Below are positions 1 to 7,016 of a stretch of DNA of 13,320 nt, in pieces. This DNA is from Dehalococcoidia bacterium (GTDB lineage: Bacteria; Chloroflexota; Dehalococcoidia; SM23-28-2), in NCBI GenBank assembly GCA_022866185.1, contig JALHUG010000162.1, forward strand, positions 1 to 13,320, read 5' to 3'. The notes under the pieces are model-generated. The model had not been told where the DNA came from, searched no databases, and was given only the letters and a program-made list of their open reading frames with translations. Made by a program: the position numbers and the translations under genes. Each line of letters starts with the position of its first letter. Within the stretch, counting starts at the first letter, position 1.

Positions 1-360
1 ATCTGTCCCAACGATGACTGTCGCAGAAGACTAGGGAGCGACTTCATCCCGGGCAGGATGCTTGATCTGTGCATAGCGGTACATGCTGAAGAAGCAGCAG
101 TTCTGCAGGCGTCCAAGTTCGGCGGAACACAAGTTGACGGAAGCGTTCTGTACACAACCACGCTGCCTTGTCCTCTGTGCGCGAAGATGGTGGTCCATGC
201 CGGAATAGAAAGGTGTCTTTTTGCGGAACCGTACCCGGAGGACGAAGCCATCAATGCACTTGACGAAGGAGGTGTCCCGGCGGAGCTATTCGAGGGCGTA
301 AAAGGGAGAGCCTACCACAGACTGTTCGAGCCGCCACCCTACAGGGCAGAAAGGAGATAA
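1..360 (+). CDS. dCMP/cytidine deaminase-family zinc enzyme, 5' truncated by the window edge
   Basis: The reading frame is open from base 1, so only the C-terminal 119 codons are present; the ATG at 58 is internal. Two zinc-site motifs of the cytidine/deoxycytidylate deaminase fold are visible: His-Ala-Glu-Glu at bases 82-93 (His ligand plus the proton-shuttling Glu) and Pro-Cys-Pro-Leu-Cys at 166-180 (two Cys ligands). They are about 28 residues apart, and a Cys-rich, Arg-rich stretch precedes them, as in dCMP deaminases. Such enzymes hydrolyse the amino group of cytosine nucleotides; dCMP to dUMP for dTMP synthesis is the likeliest reaction. The Ala-Gly-Ile then Cys-Leu-Phe run after the second motif also matches the family. 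The gene is followed after 3 bases by a zinc-ribbon gene, so the two are probably co-transcribed. The exact substrate (dCMP, cytidine or a modified base) cannot be decided from the fragment. Confidence 0.85.
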   Translation: MCPNDDCRRRLGSDFIPGRMLDLCIAVHAEEAAVLQASKFGGTQVDGSVLYTTTLPCPLCAKMVVHAGIERCLFAEPYPEDEAINALDEGGVPAELFEGVKGRAYHRLFEPPPYRAERR

Positions 361-363
361 CCA

Positions 364-570
364 ATGGCACTGAAGCTGTGTCCTCAATGCCAACGCTACT
401 CTGTTTCGTTTGACTTTGGTCGTGGTCTGGAAGTGTGCCGCTGGACGGATTGTGGCTGGGTGAACGCCGGACGCCAGGACCTGCCGGTTGCCCACGCGAC
501 GTTGCTGAGTTCACGCACCAGCCAGAGAACCGAGGGTCCGGCTGCAGCGCGGAAGGAAGGGGCTGGGTAG
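364..570 (+). CDS. small zinc-ribbon protein (68 aa)
   Basis: The start ATG has an AGGAG Shine-Dalgarno sequence in the last codons of the upstream deaminase gene and begins 3 bases after its stop, which indicates an operon. The N-terminal half carries four cysteines, C6-x2-C9 and C25-x4-C30, arranged like a zinc ribbon or rubredoxin-like knuckle. The C-terminal half is Ala/Arg/Ser-rich and probably disordered. The function is unknown. Proteins of this size and shape often bind nucleic acid or serve as accessory subunits. Pairing with a nucleotide deaminase hints at nucleotide metabolism, but this is only context. The Cys pattern and ribosome-binding site make it likely to be a real gene. Confidence 0.7.
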   Translation: MALKLCPQCQRYSVSFDFGRGLEVCRWTDCGWVNAGRQDLPVAHATLLSSRTSQRTEGPAAARKEGAG

Positions 571-847
571 GGACTGCCCTGTGCCCTTGAAGATGCAGCT
601 GGGCTTGGTATGCCGGGGCTGTGTTCCTTTCACGTAGCCTGCTTTCCTAAGCGAAGCTATCAGTCATGGGCATCTCGGTGTTGTCGGGTTGGCCTCTGCA
701 CCCGCTCCCGCTGTGACCGCCAGTCCTTGGTGCTATCCCGTTAGACGGCTGCCGGACCGAAAGCCCGTCCGCCGGCAGGCAGAGGGGTGAAGCCTTGTTG
801 TGCCGACGGGCAAGGGCTGAGGTTATCTCCTTCAAGGCAGGTATGCC
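571..847. other. intergenic region with one hairpin, otherwise nothing recognised
   Basis: No convincing gene or known RNA was found here. One inverted repeat is visible, CTGCCGG (749-755) with CCGGCAG (772-778). It is too loose, and lacks a T-tract, to be called a terminator. The open frames that cross this stretch on both strands have no ribosome-binding site and no family-like composition. Confidence 0.4.
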
Positions 848-1627
848 GTGAGGCCCTCCATTTTGCGATTTGCCCGATTTCGCCACGGCCGGCGCCAAGG
901 GTACGCCCTGGTGGAGGGCGAGCTGCTCAGGCCCATAGTCGGCAGCCCTTTCGGCCGCTGGCGGTCGGGCGAGGAGATCGTACCCCTAGCGCGGGTGAGG
1001 TTGTTGGCTCCGGTGAGGCCAACCAAGATCCTGGCAGTGGCCCTCAACTACCGCAGCCATCTGCACCAGTTCGACCAGAGCTCAGCGCCAGCCAACCCCG
1101 AGCTGTTCCTCAAGCCGCCCTCGGCGGTTATCGGGCCCGAGGAGGCGATCGTTCTGCCCGCCACCGCCGCGCGGGTGGACTACGAAGGCGAGCTGGTGGC
1201 AGTCGTCGGCCGCCGGGCCAGAGACGTGACGCCTGATGAGGCCTTAGCCTATGTGCTGGGTTACACCTGCGGCAACGATGTCAGTGCCCGCGATTGGCAG
1301 CAGGGCGACCGCCAGTGGTGGCGGGCAAAGGGCTGCGACACCTTCGCCCCCCTCGGCCCCTGGATTGCCACCAACCTCGATCCCACCAACCTGGAGCTAC
1401 AAACCCGTGTTAATGGGGAGGTCGTCCAGCACACCAATACGTCCCTCCTGATCCACGACGTGGCCCGCCTGCTGAGCTTCGCCAGCCAGGTGATGACCCT
1501 GGAGCCAGGCGATGTGCTGTTCACCGGCACGCCGGGCACTACTGCCCCGCTAAAGGGTGGAGATGTCGTCGAGGTGGAGGTTGAGGGCATCGGCGTCCTG
1601 CGCAACCGCGTAGAAGCAGCAGTGTAG
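848..1627 (+). CDS. fumarylacetoacetate hydrolase-family protein
   Basis: A 259-residue protein of the FAH fold, the usual length for bacterial acylpyruvase / 2-hydroxyhepta-2,4-dienedioate isomerase / oxaloacetate-decarboxylase-type members. The N-terminal third (about 1-55) is the small variable domain. The catalytic domain starts at a Lys-Ile-Leu-Ala-Val-Ala-Leu-Asn-Tyr motif (60-68). Metal-binding acidic residues are visible in D-Y-E-G-E-L (111-116; Glu113 and Glu115) and in N-D-V-S-A-R-D (143-149; Asp144), followed by the K-G-C-D-T-F-A-P-L-G-P-W block (161-172) and the G-D-V-L-F-T-G-T-P-G signature (221-230). Family members act on C-C bonds or tautomers of diketo acids with Mg or Mn, commonly in aromatic-compound degradation. 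The start is GTG with only a weak AAGGCAGG ribosome-binding site; an ATG at 843 is out of frame. No pathway neighbours are present, so the substrate is open. Confidence 0.92.
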   Translation: MRPSILRFARFRHGRRQGYALVEGELLRPIVGSPFGRWRSGEEIVPLARVRLLAPVRPTKILAVALNYRSHLHQFDQSSAPANPELFLKPPSAVIGPEEAIVLPATAARVDYEGELVAVVGRRARDVTPDEALAYVLGYTCGNDVSARDWQQGDRQWWRAKGCDTFAPLGPWIATNLDPTNLELQTRVNGEVVQHTNTSLLIHDVARLLSFASQVMTLEPGDVLFTGTPGTTAPLKGGDVVEVEVEGIGVLRNRVEAAV

Positions 1628-1690
1628 CAAGTCTCCCCGATAGGCGTCCTATTAGTGGAGTGGTTGTCGGGACCTTCCAACTGATAGCGC

Positions 1691-1760
1691 CCAGTGGCCT
1701 AAGGGCGGGTCTGCTGGGGAGACCTTCTCCCAGTAGAACCCCGCTTCGCAATCCCACTGG
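1691..1760. repeat. nested imperfect inverted repeat (possible structured RNA)
   Basis: Three nested complementary layers are visible. The outer arms are CCAGTGG (1691-1697) and CCACTGG (1754-1760). The middle arms are GCGGGT and ACCCCGC, with one bulged base. The inner hairpin is CTGGGGAGA (1714-1722), loop CCT, TCTCCCAG (1726-1733), also with one bulge. It lies in the 293-base gap between the FAH gene and the 72-aa gene. No T-tract follows, so it is not a standard terminator, and it matches no RNA family I recognise. The rest of 1628-1920 shows nothing clear. Confidence 0.45.
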
Positions 1761-1920
1761 CTTCATCCCTGTCAGCGCAGCAGGCTGAGCCTGCCAGGCC
1801 TTGTCACGCCGGCAGAAGGCGGACGCGTTGCGGACGGGGCTTGTTGGCTTGGATTCGCCCGCTGCGGCTCGCAGGTTTCCCGTCGCCGTCCAAGTTATCG
1901 GGAAGGGACGGAGATGCCAG

Positions 1921-2139
1921 GTGGAGAAGGAGATCTGGCGCGCAACCGATGAGCAGGTTCGGGGGATTCTTGCCAAAGAGGGCATTGAGCTGACTGTAGA
2001 GGAGCTCCAGACGCTGCTCGATCAGCTGCCCCTCTATCTTGATGTTGCTCTCGAGGAGTGTGTGCAGGCGCTTGGCCGGCAGCAGTTGGATGGGCGGAAG
2101 AGGGCAAACGGCAAGCGCCCCGGCGGGGCCGGCGGCTAG
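1921..2139 (+). CDS. hypothetical protein, 72 aa, helical and charged
   Basis: I chose the GTG start because a GGAG Shine-Dalgarno sequence (1910-1913) sits 7 bases upstream; the frame is open back to a TTG at 1801, but that one has no ribosome-binding site. The product begins M-E-K-E-I-W-R. It has a hydrophobic/acidic heptad-like middle (about residues 8-50), probably two or three helices, and ends in a basic, Gly-rich tail with several Arg and Lys residues. No cysteines, signal peptide or membrane segment are present. I recognise no family. It converges on the minus-strand hypothetical gene that ends at 2221. Its likely reality rests on the ribosome-binding site and non-repetitive composition. 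Confidence 0.5.
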   Translation: MEKEIWRATDEQVRGILAKEGIELTVEELQTLLDQLPLYLDVALEECVQALGRQQLDGRKRANGKRPGGAGG

Positions 2140-2160
2140 CCAAGAGCCAAGCTGGGCCTC

Positions 2161-2192
2161 ACCCAAACAAAATCACCCCGGCGGCCGGGGTG
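2161..2192 (-). terminator. intrinsic terminator for the minus-strand gene ending at 2221
   Basis: There is a perfect 8-bp stem, CACCCCGG (2174-2181) and CCGGGGTG (2185-2192), with a 3-base loop. Read on the minus strand it is followed by ATTTTGTTT (2173 downward), a T-rich tract typical of Rho-independent termination. It lies 28 bases past the stop of the 110-aa gene. No T-tract exists on the plus side, so it may only partly stop transcription of the converging plus-strand gene. Confidence 0.8.
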
Positions 2193-2220
2193 TTCTGGAG
2201 CTTCGGCTCAGGGTGTCTCT

Positions 2221-2553
2221 CTAGCTCTCGCTGCTGCCCGCCGACGTGTGGCTGCCCGCGGATTGCACCACTTTTTGGGCCTCGGCCGACACGCCTGCCG
2301 CCGCGCAGTCGCGGTAGGTGGCGAAGATGGCCCGATCGATCAGGCGCAGGCCCTCGGGTTTGAGGTGGTCCCTCTGTTGCTGGCGCAGGCGCAGCAAGCG
2401 ATTCAGCCGCCGCAGGAAGTGGAACTGCAAGTTGGAGTAGCGGTCCTCTGTCCCCTCCAGCAAGGCGGATGAGTCGTCCCGAATATCGTGCTGCGCGCCC
2501 AGGTACTCCATGCCGGCCCTAACCTCGCTTGGAATTGCCTTCATGAATAGCAT
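2221..2553 (-). CDS. hypothetical protein, 110 aa
   Basis: The frame is open upstream to 2697, but the start at 2553 is supported by a strong GGAGGAGAGG Shine-Dalgarno sequence directly before the ATG (product begins M-L-F-M-K-A-I). The protein is mostly helical and charged, with a long Leu/Arg/Gln-rich segment around residues 45-65 that could form a coiled coil, and a Ser/Gly/Ala-rich C-terminus. There is no signal peptide and no cysteine pair. I recognise no family. It lies 74 bases downstream of the DUF3870-like gene on the same strand and ends just before a clear intrinsic terminator, so the two genes probably form one transcription unit. Confidence 0.65.
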   Translation of the reverse strand: MLFMKAIPSEVRAGMEYLGAQHDIRDDSSALLEGTEDRYSNLQFHFLRRLNRLLRLRQQQRDHLKPEGLRLIDRAIFATYRDCAAAGVSAEAQKVVQSAGSHTSAGSSES

Positions 2554-2627
2554 AGCCCTCTCCTCCTTCGAAAGGCAAGGGCCTGTCGGCAGACTATTGG
2601 TGAAAAATCGGTCGATGGGGAGAGAAT

Positions 2628-3011
2628 CTAGAGGGGAGGGACCCCCTGTTGGCGATAACGATAATATGCCTCGTAGGCGTTGGCTACAGCCGTGCACAGG
2701 GCCTTCTGAGAGGGACAGACGTAGCGCTGCCTAATCTCTTCTACCGCTTCCTGGGAGCCATCGCCTATCCTTCGACCAGCCAGCACCTCGTCGAGAAGTC
2801 TGGTCCCTAGGGGCAGGACGCCTTTGACAGAGGTGCCCAGGATGGTCCCGCTGGCTATTTCTGCCTCCAACTCCACCGAGACTACGGAGGAGGAGTCGCG
2901 CGGCGCCAGGCTCTGAGGCAGGCGAGCGTGGCCCACGAAGATAACGGTTGTCTCGTTTCTCCGCGGCGAAACGTGGCCTTCCTCGGTGGGCGCGCGAGCT
3001 TTCGTCTGCAT
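2628..3011 (-). CDS. DUF3870-like protein (127 aa)
   Basis: Residues 24-120 resemble the DUF3870 family as I remember it. There is an opening β-strand with F-V-G-H-A-R-L-P (25-32), a central region with G-T-I-L-G-T-S-V-K-G (55-64), a helix with L-L-D-E-V-L-A-G (72-79), and a closing R-Y-V-C-P-S-Q-K-A-L helix (96-105) running into N-A-Y-E-A-Y-Y-R-Y. The family is of unknown function and about 100 residues long, so the first 20 residues are an extra basic tail. The ATG at 3011 has GGAAGGAGAG about 10 bases upstream. No catalytic residues are assigned. The family call is from memory of the pattern and should be tested by a profile search. Confidence 0.7.
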   Translation of the reverse strand: MQTKARAPTEEGHVSPRRNETTVIFVGHARLPQSLAPRDSSSVVSVELEAEIASGTILGTSVKGVLPLGTRLLDEVLAGRRIGDGSQEAVEEIRQRYVCPSQKALCTAVANAYEAYYRYRQQGVPPL

Positions 3012-3249
3012 TCGCCCATCACTCTCCTTCCACCGTCTAACGTTGCTGGGGCTGCAACAGCGACGGCGCTAACGGGGCTTCTATTGCTTAACAACAAAGT
3101 ATCGGTTATCAGGTATCATGACCGGCATTCCCTCGACGCGAAGAAAGGTGAGCAACTTCTGTGAAATACGTGAAGGGCCAAGGACGAGGCGGTGGAATCA
3201 GTGTGTAGTGCTTCAGTCTAGGTGAGAAAGGGAGCGTCAGACGCTCTCT
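3012..3249. other. intergenic region upstream of the DUF3870-like gene
   Basis: This should hold the promoter of the minus-strand pair, but no convincing -35/-10 pair was found. Two small patterns are visible: TATC repeated three times at a 7-base period (3100, 3107 and 3114), and a palindrome GAGCGT-CAG-ACGCTC (3232-3246) that begins the hairpin cluster. Confidence 0.35.
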
Positions 3250-3321
3250 GGCCGCTCATCCTGAGCCTGTCGAAGGATGAGCGGGGGCTCATGGTTCGAC
3301 AAGCTCACCATGAGCGGGCCC
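3250..3321. repeat. pair of REP-like hairpins
   Basis: Hairpin 1 pairs CCGCTCATCCT (3252-3262) with AGGATGAGCGG (3274-3284), an 11-bp perfect stem. Its inner segment is GAGCCTGTCGA. Hairpin 2 pairs CTCATGGT (3288-3295) with ACCATGAG (3307-3314). Its inner segment, TCGACAAGCTC, is the reverse complement of the first with one change. The two are therefore inverted variants of one element in which the base of the stem has changed on both arms together. A third copy lies at 12647-12683. Such elements are dispersed, non-coding, and usually sit between genes. Confidence 0.85.
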
Positions 3322-3354
3322 AAAAGGGGGGCTGCAATGCATCGATCGCAGCCA
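3322..3354 (-). terminator. possible terminator after the RND gene
   Basis: GGCTGC (3330-3335) pairs with GCAGCC (3348-3353) around an AT-richer loop. On the minus strand the stem is followed by CCCC then TTTT. It lies about 32 bases beyond the stop of the RND gene, the right place for a terminator, but the loop is long and the T-tract short. Confidence 0.4.
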
Positions 3355-3385
3355 TTAGGACCGACGTCTCGAAAGTCGCGACCCT

Positions 3386-6300
3386 CTAGCCGTCCGCTGG
3401 CTGGCCGCGCAGGCGGCTGCGCCAGTTGTCTACCAAGCTGTAGACCACCGGAATGACCAGCAGGGTGAGGATGGTGGAGGTGAACAGCCCGCCGATGACC
3501 ACCGTGCCCAGCTCGGCGGCGATGAGGGCGCCCTCATTGAGGCCCAGAGAGAGGGGAATCAGGGCGAAGATGGTGGCCACGGCGGTCATCAGGATGGGGC
3601 GGGCGCGGGCGCGTCCGCTCTGGATGAGGGCCTCGTGGGTGGAAAGGCCACGCGCTCGCTGTTGCTCCACGAAGGTGATGAGGACGATGGCGTTGGTCAC
3701 CACAATGCCGATGAGCATCAGGAAGCCGATCATGGCTGGCAGGCCGATCTCGCGCTGGGTGATGAACAGGGCGAAGAACGAGCCGATGGTGGCGAAGGGC
3801 AGGCTGACCATGATGATCAAGGGGTTCACCAGCGAGCCCAGGCTGGCCACCATGACGATGTAGACAACGATTACGGCAACGGCCAGGATCATGTACAGGG
3901 AACCGAAGGCCTCCGCCTGCTGCTCAAAGATGCCGCCCTTTTCAATCTTCACGCCGGGGGCTTTTTGCACCCGAGCAATGGCGTCGTCTACCTTGCCGGA
4001 GACGGCCTGCATGTTGTCGCTGGTGATGATGCCGTAGATGGTGGCGGCTCGCCTCTGGTCGACGCGGCTCACCTGCACCCGTTTCTCGGCCACCGTCACC
4101 GTAGCCACGTCGCCCAGGGTGGGCGTCCCGCCGGGGGCCAGGGGCAGGGCCAGTGCCCCCTGGTCACTGCTGCTACCATCGTAGGCCACCCGCACATAGA
4201 CGTCGGTCGTGCTACCGTCTAGCTGCGCTTGAGTAGCCTTCTGGCCGAACAGGGCATCCCTCACCCGCTGCGACACGTCCTGGGCGCTGAGGCCATAGGC
4301 TGAAGCCTTCTGGGAGTCTACCTGCACCTCTACTTCCGGCTGGGCAGATACGAGGTCGCTGCTGACATTGGTCAGGCTCTCGACATCCTTCAGGTTCAGG
4401 AGAAGCTGGTCATTGGCAGCCTGCGCGTCCTCCAGGCTGTCGGCGGTGATGCTGATCTGCACCTTGTCGGTCTGGCTGGCCCCGGACATCTGTTGCACGC
4501 TCACCTCTTTCTCGCCGGGCAAGGCGTTCAAGGCGTCTCGCAGCCAGGCCGCCGCTTTATCCAGATCCGCGCTCTTGTGGTAGGTGAGGTACATGGCGAT
4601 GGTGCCGCTGGTGGGAATGCGTCCGGAGGCCAGTTGGAGGGAGCCGAGGCTGCTGCTAGGGTCGGGTTGGCCGATGAGCATGGCATAGATGTCCAGCCCC
4701 TCTGCCTGGCTCAAAGTCTCCTCGATCTCCTGGGCCTTGGCCTCGGTAGTGGTCAGGCTGGTGCCGGGGGGAAGCTCGACGCTGGCATTGAGGACATTGA
4801 GGTTGCTGCCTGGCAGGAAGCTTACGCCGATGAAGGGGAGAAGGGCAAAGCTGCCGATGAACAGGACGAGGCCGGCCGACAGGGTGGCCAGGCGGTGTGC
4901 CAGGGCCCAACGGAGGACGGGGGTGTAGATGCGCTGGAGCCAGGTCTCCTCGGCGCCCTCGCCAGGCGATGGCCGGGGCTGCCTTGCGCCGAAGGGAAGC
5001 AGCCATCGCAGCCAGCCCGGTCGGCCGCCTTCTGCGGGTGCCACCTGCAAGAGGTAGCGGGCCAGGGTGGGCACTATCGTCAGAGCTACCGCCAGGGAAG
5101 CCAGCAGGGCGATGGTAATGGTGAGGGCGAAGGAGAAGAACATCTCGCCCACCAGTCCTCCCGCCAGAGCCAGCGGCAGGAAGACGGCTACCGTGGTCAG
5201 AGTGGAAGCGAAGACGGCCGTACCCACTTCGCGGGTGGCGGTGTAGGCAGCCTCCGATAACTTCTCGCCCTGGCGGGCATGGCGGTAGATGTTCTCCAGG
5301 ACGACGATGCTATCGTCCACCACGCGGCCGATGGCCACCGTCAGGCCGGCCATGGTGATCATGTTCAGGGTGATGCCCTGCCAGGCCAGAACGATGAGGG
5401 CGATGATGATGCTGAGGGGGATGGAGACGGCGGTCACCAGGGTGGTGCGGATTCCGGTGAGGAAGATATAGATGATGATGACGGCGAACAGGAAGCCCAA
5501 GGCTCCCTCTCGCAGGAGGGAGGCGATGGACTCCTCGATGAAGTCCGACTGGTCGAAGTGGGTGACAATCTCTACGTCGGCGGGCAGGCGTTCCCTGATC
5601 TGGCTGACCTTGTCCTGGACGCTGTTGGCTACCTCCACAGTGTTGGCATCGGCGCCCTTCACCACGGTGATGCCCAGGCTGGGATGGCCCTTGGTGCGGG
5701 TGATGCTGGCGAACCGGTCGGTGTCCATCTGCACCTGGCCGATGTCCCCCAGCAGGACGGGCGATGCTCCCTCAGAGCTGGTCACCGCCAGGTTGCTGAT
5801 GTCCGCCAAGGATGTGTAGCGAGAGGTGGTGCGCACCGGCAGCACCCGCCCCTGGCTATCGAAGATGACGCCGCTGGGGCTGGAGACGTTGTTCTCCTGA
5901 AGGGCCTTCACAACCTGCTGGGTGGTAAGGCCGTACTGGGCGAGCTTTTGGGGGTCGAGGGTGACCCAGACCTGCTGGGCGGCAGCCCCCGAGATGGCGA
6001 CCTGGGCCACACCGTCCACTTGCTCCAGGGCGGGCAGCACATCACTGCGGGCGATGGTCTCCAGCTCGGAAACATCCCGCTCGCCGAAGACGCTGAAGTA
6101 GATGATGGGGAAATCGGCCAAGTCGATGCGGCCGACCGTGGGCTGGTTGGCGCCGGTGGGCATGACAAGACCGTCGACCTTGGCCGCGATCTCTTGTTCC
6201 ACCTTGTCCATGTCGGTGCCGTAGTCAAACTGGGTGGTGACCACGGACAGGTTCTCGGTGGAGATGGACCGGAGTTCCTTGAGTTCGCTGACGCTGGCGA

Positions 6301-6523
6301 CGGCGTTCTCTACGGGTATGGTCACGTCCTCGAGGACGGCGTCGGGGCTAGCGCCGGGGTAGCTGGTGGCCACCGTGACCACGGGCAGGTCGATGTCAGG
6401 GAAGAGCTCCGTCTTGATGCGAAACACGGCGAAGACGCCCGCCACGATCACCAGAAGGGTGACCAGGAAGACAACGGCTGGCTTGCCCAGAGCCAAACGG
6501 GTGATGCCGGTTATCCAGTCCAT
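3386..6523 (-). CDS. RND-family efflux permease (AcrB/SwrC-like)
   Basis: A full-length 1045-residue inner-membrane proton-driven exporter of the AcrB (HAE) superfamily. About twelve membrane segments can be placed: TM1 at 15-34, TM2-6 within 341-482, TM7 at 546-566 and TM8-12 within 876-1028. Two large periplasm-side porter/docking regions lie between (35-340 and 567-875). TM4 holds the proton-relay pair Asp403-Asp404 in G-R-V-V-D-D-S-I-V-V-L-E-N, and the R-A-R-P-I-L-M-T motif precedes TM11. The TM10 Lys of AcrB (K940) is Thr943 here, in G-I-V-V-T-N-A-I-V-L, which I recall as usual in SwrC-type pumps. The ATG overlaps the last 13 bases of the marR gene and has a GGAGGAG site, so translation is probably coupled. 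No membrane-fusion or outer-membrane partner is encoded beside it, which suggests a single-component pump. Confidence 0.96.
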   Translation of the reverse strand: MDWITGITRLALGKPAVVFLVTLLVIVAGVFAVFRIKTELFPDIDLPVVTVATSYPGASPDAVLEDVTIPVENAVASVSELKELRSISTENLSVVTTQFDYGTDMDKVEQEIAAKVDGLVMPTGANQPTVGRIDLADFPIIYFSVFGERDVSELETIARSDVLPALEQVDGVAQVAISGAAAQQVWVTLDPQKLAQYGLTTQQVVKALQENNVSSPSGVIFDSQGRVLPVRTTSRYTSLADISNLAVTSSEGASPVLLGDIGQVQMDTDRFASITRTKGHPSLGITVVKGADANTVEVANSVQDKVSQIRERLPADVEIVTHFDQSDFIEESIASLLREGALGFLFAVIIIYIFLTGIRTTLVTAVSIPLSIIIALIVLAWQGITLNMITMAGLTVAIGRVVDDSIVVLENIYRHARQGEKLSEAAYTATREVGTAVFASTLTTVAVFLPLALAGGLVGEMFFSFALTITIALLASLAVALTIVPTLARYLLQVAPAEGGRPGWLRWLLPFGARQPRPSPGEGAEETWLQRIYTPVLRWALAHRLATLSAGLVLFIGSFALLPFIGVSFLPGSNLNVLNASVELPPGTSLTTTEAKAQEIEETLSQAEGLDIYAMLIGQPDPSSSLGSLQLASGRIPTSGTIAMYLTYHKSADLDKAAAWLRDALNALPGEKEVSVQQMSGASQTDKVQISITADSLEDAQAANDQLLLNLKDVESLTNVSSDLVSAQPEVEVQVDSQKASAYGLSAQDVSQRVRDALFGQKATQAQLDGSTTDVYVRVAYDGSSSDQGALALPLAPGGTPTLGDVATVTVAEKRVQVSRVDQRRAATIYGIITSDNMQAVSGKVDDAIARVQKAPGVKIEKGGIFEQQAEAFGSLYMILAVAVIVVYIVMVASLGSLVNPLIIMVSLPFATIGSFFALFITQREIGLPAMIGFLMLIGIVVTNAIVLITFVEQQRARGLSTHEALIQSGRARARPILMTAVATIFALIPLSLGLNEGALIAAELGTVVIGGLFTSTILTLLVIPVVYSLVDNWRSRLRGQPADG

Positions 6524-6972
6524 ACGTACTCCTCCTGGCGGCTGAGGGCCGCGACGATGATGGTCAGGGCCTGCTCGATGGTCTCCAGGTCGCTGCTGTC
6601 CATGCGGTCGAGGAGCTCGGCCATCCAGTCCTGGTGCGAGGTCCAGAGCCCATCGACGAGCTGATGGCCGCGGCCGGTCAGGCTGTTGAGGATGCGGCGG
6701 CGATCCTGGCGGTCAGGGCGGCGGACGATGAGGTCCCGCTCTTTCAGGCGCTCAAGTATCCCGTTCATGGTAGGTAGGGAGACGCCGACAGCGTCGGCCA
6801 GGCTGCTGCAGGAAAGCGGTCCATCAACGAAGAGGGAGAAGAGCACCTTGAGTTGGGGCATGGTCAGGTCGACGCGGTGCCAATCGCGTGGCACCTGGTT
6901 GCGGCCCGCCTTGAACATGTCCTCGGCCAGGGAGAGGATGCGCTCTTTTTGGTTACTATCCTGGGCAGGCAT
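6511..6972 (-). CDS. MarR-family transcriptional regulator
   Basis: The 153-residue length is typical of MarR dimers. The winged-helix domain spans about residues 35-105. The recognition helix-turn-helix runs from P-L-S-C-S-S-L-A-D-A through V-S-L-P-T-M-N-G-I-L-E-R-L (52-76), and the wing has the family's D-R-Q-D-R-R-R motif (87-93). Flanking N- and C-terminal helices would form the dimer interface. A GAGGGG ribosome-binding site precedes the ATG. The gene is first in an operon with the RND pump and overlaps it by 13 bases. A perfect palindrome covers the promoter -10 just upstream, so the protein most likely represses its own operon and releases it when a pump substrate binds. The ligand is unknown. 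Confidence 0.95.
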   Translation of the reverse strand: MPAQDSNQKERILSLAEDMFKAGRNQVPRDWHRVDLTMPQLKVLFSLFVDGPLSCSSLADAVGVSLPTMNGILERLKERDLIVRRPDRQDRRRILNSLTGRGHQLVDGLWTSHQDWMAELLDRMDSSDLETIEQALTIIVAALSRQEEYVWTG

Positions 6973-6993
6973 CGCCCCTCACCCCCACTGGAA

Positions 6994-7016
6994 ATACTTA
7001 GCCTTGTGCTAAGTAT
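6994..7016. promoter_or_regulatory. palindromic operator, probably for the MarR regulator
   Basis: There are perfect 9-base arms, ATACTTAGC (6994-7002) and GCTAAGTAT (7008-7016), separated by CTTGT. The size and symmetry suit a MarR dimer. The site lies 22 bases upstream of the marR start and shares bases with the promoter -10 hexamer, so binding would block RNA polymerase. Confidence 0.8.

Noticed and set aside
787..1236. 149-codon plus-strand frame overlapping the start of the FAH gene
   Set aside because: It is Arg/Pro/Ala-rich with no motifs and overlaps a well-supported enzyme in another frame.
1801..1920. N-terminal extension of the 72-aa hypothetical protein to a TTG at 1801
   Set aside because: No ribosome-binding site precedes the TTG, while the GTG at 1921 has GGAG at a 7-base spacing.
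5279..6664. 461-codon open frame on the plus strand opposite the RND and marR genes
   Set aside because: It is a shadow of a GC-rich membrane-protein gene: Asp/Gly/His-rich, no ribosome-binding site, no family motifs, and opposite two well-supported genes.
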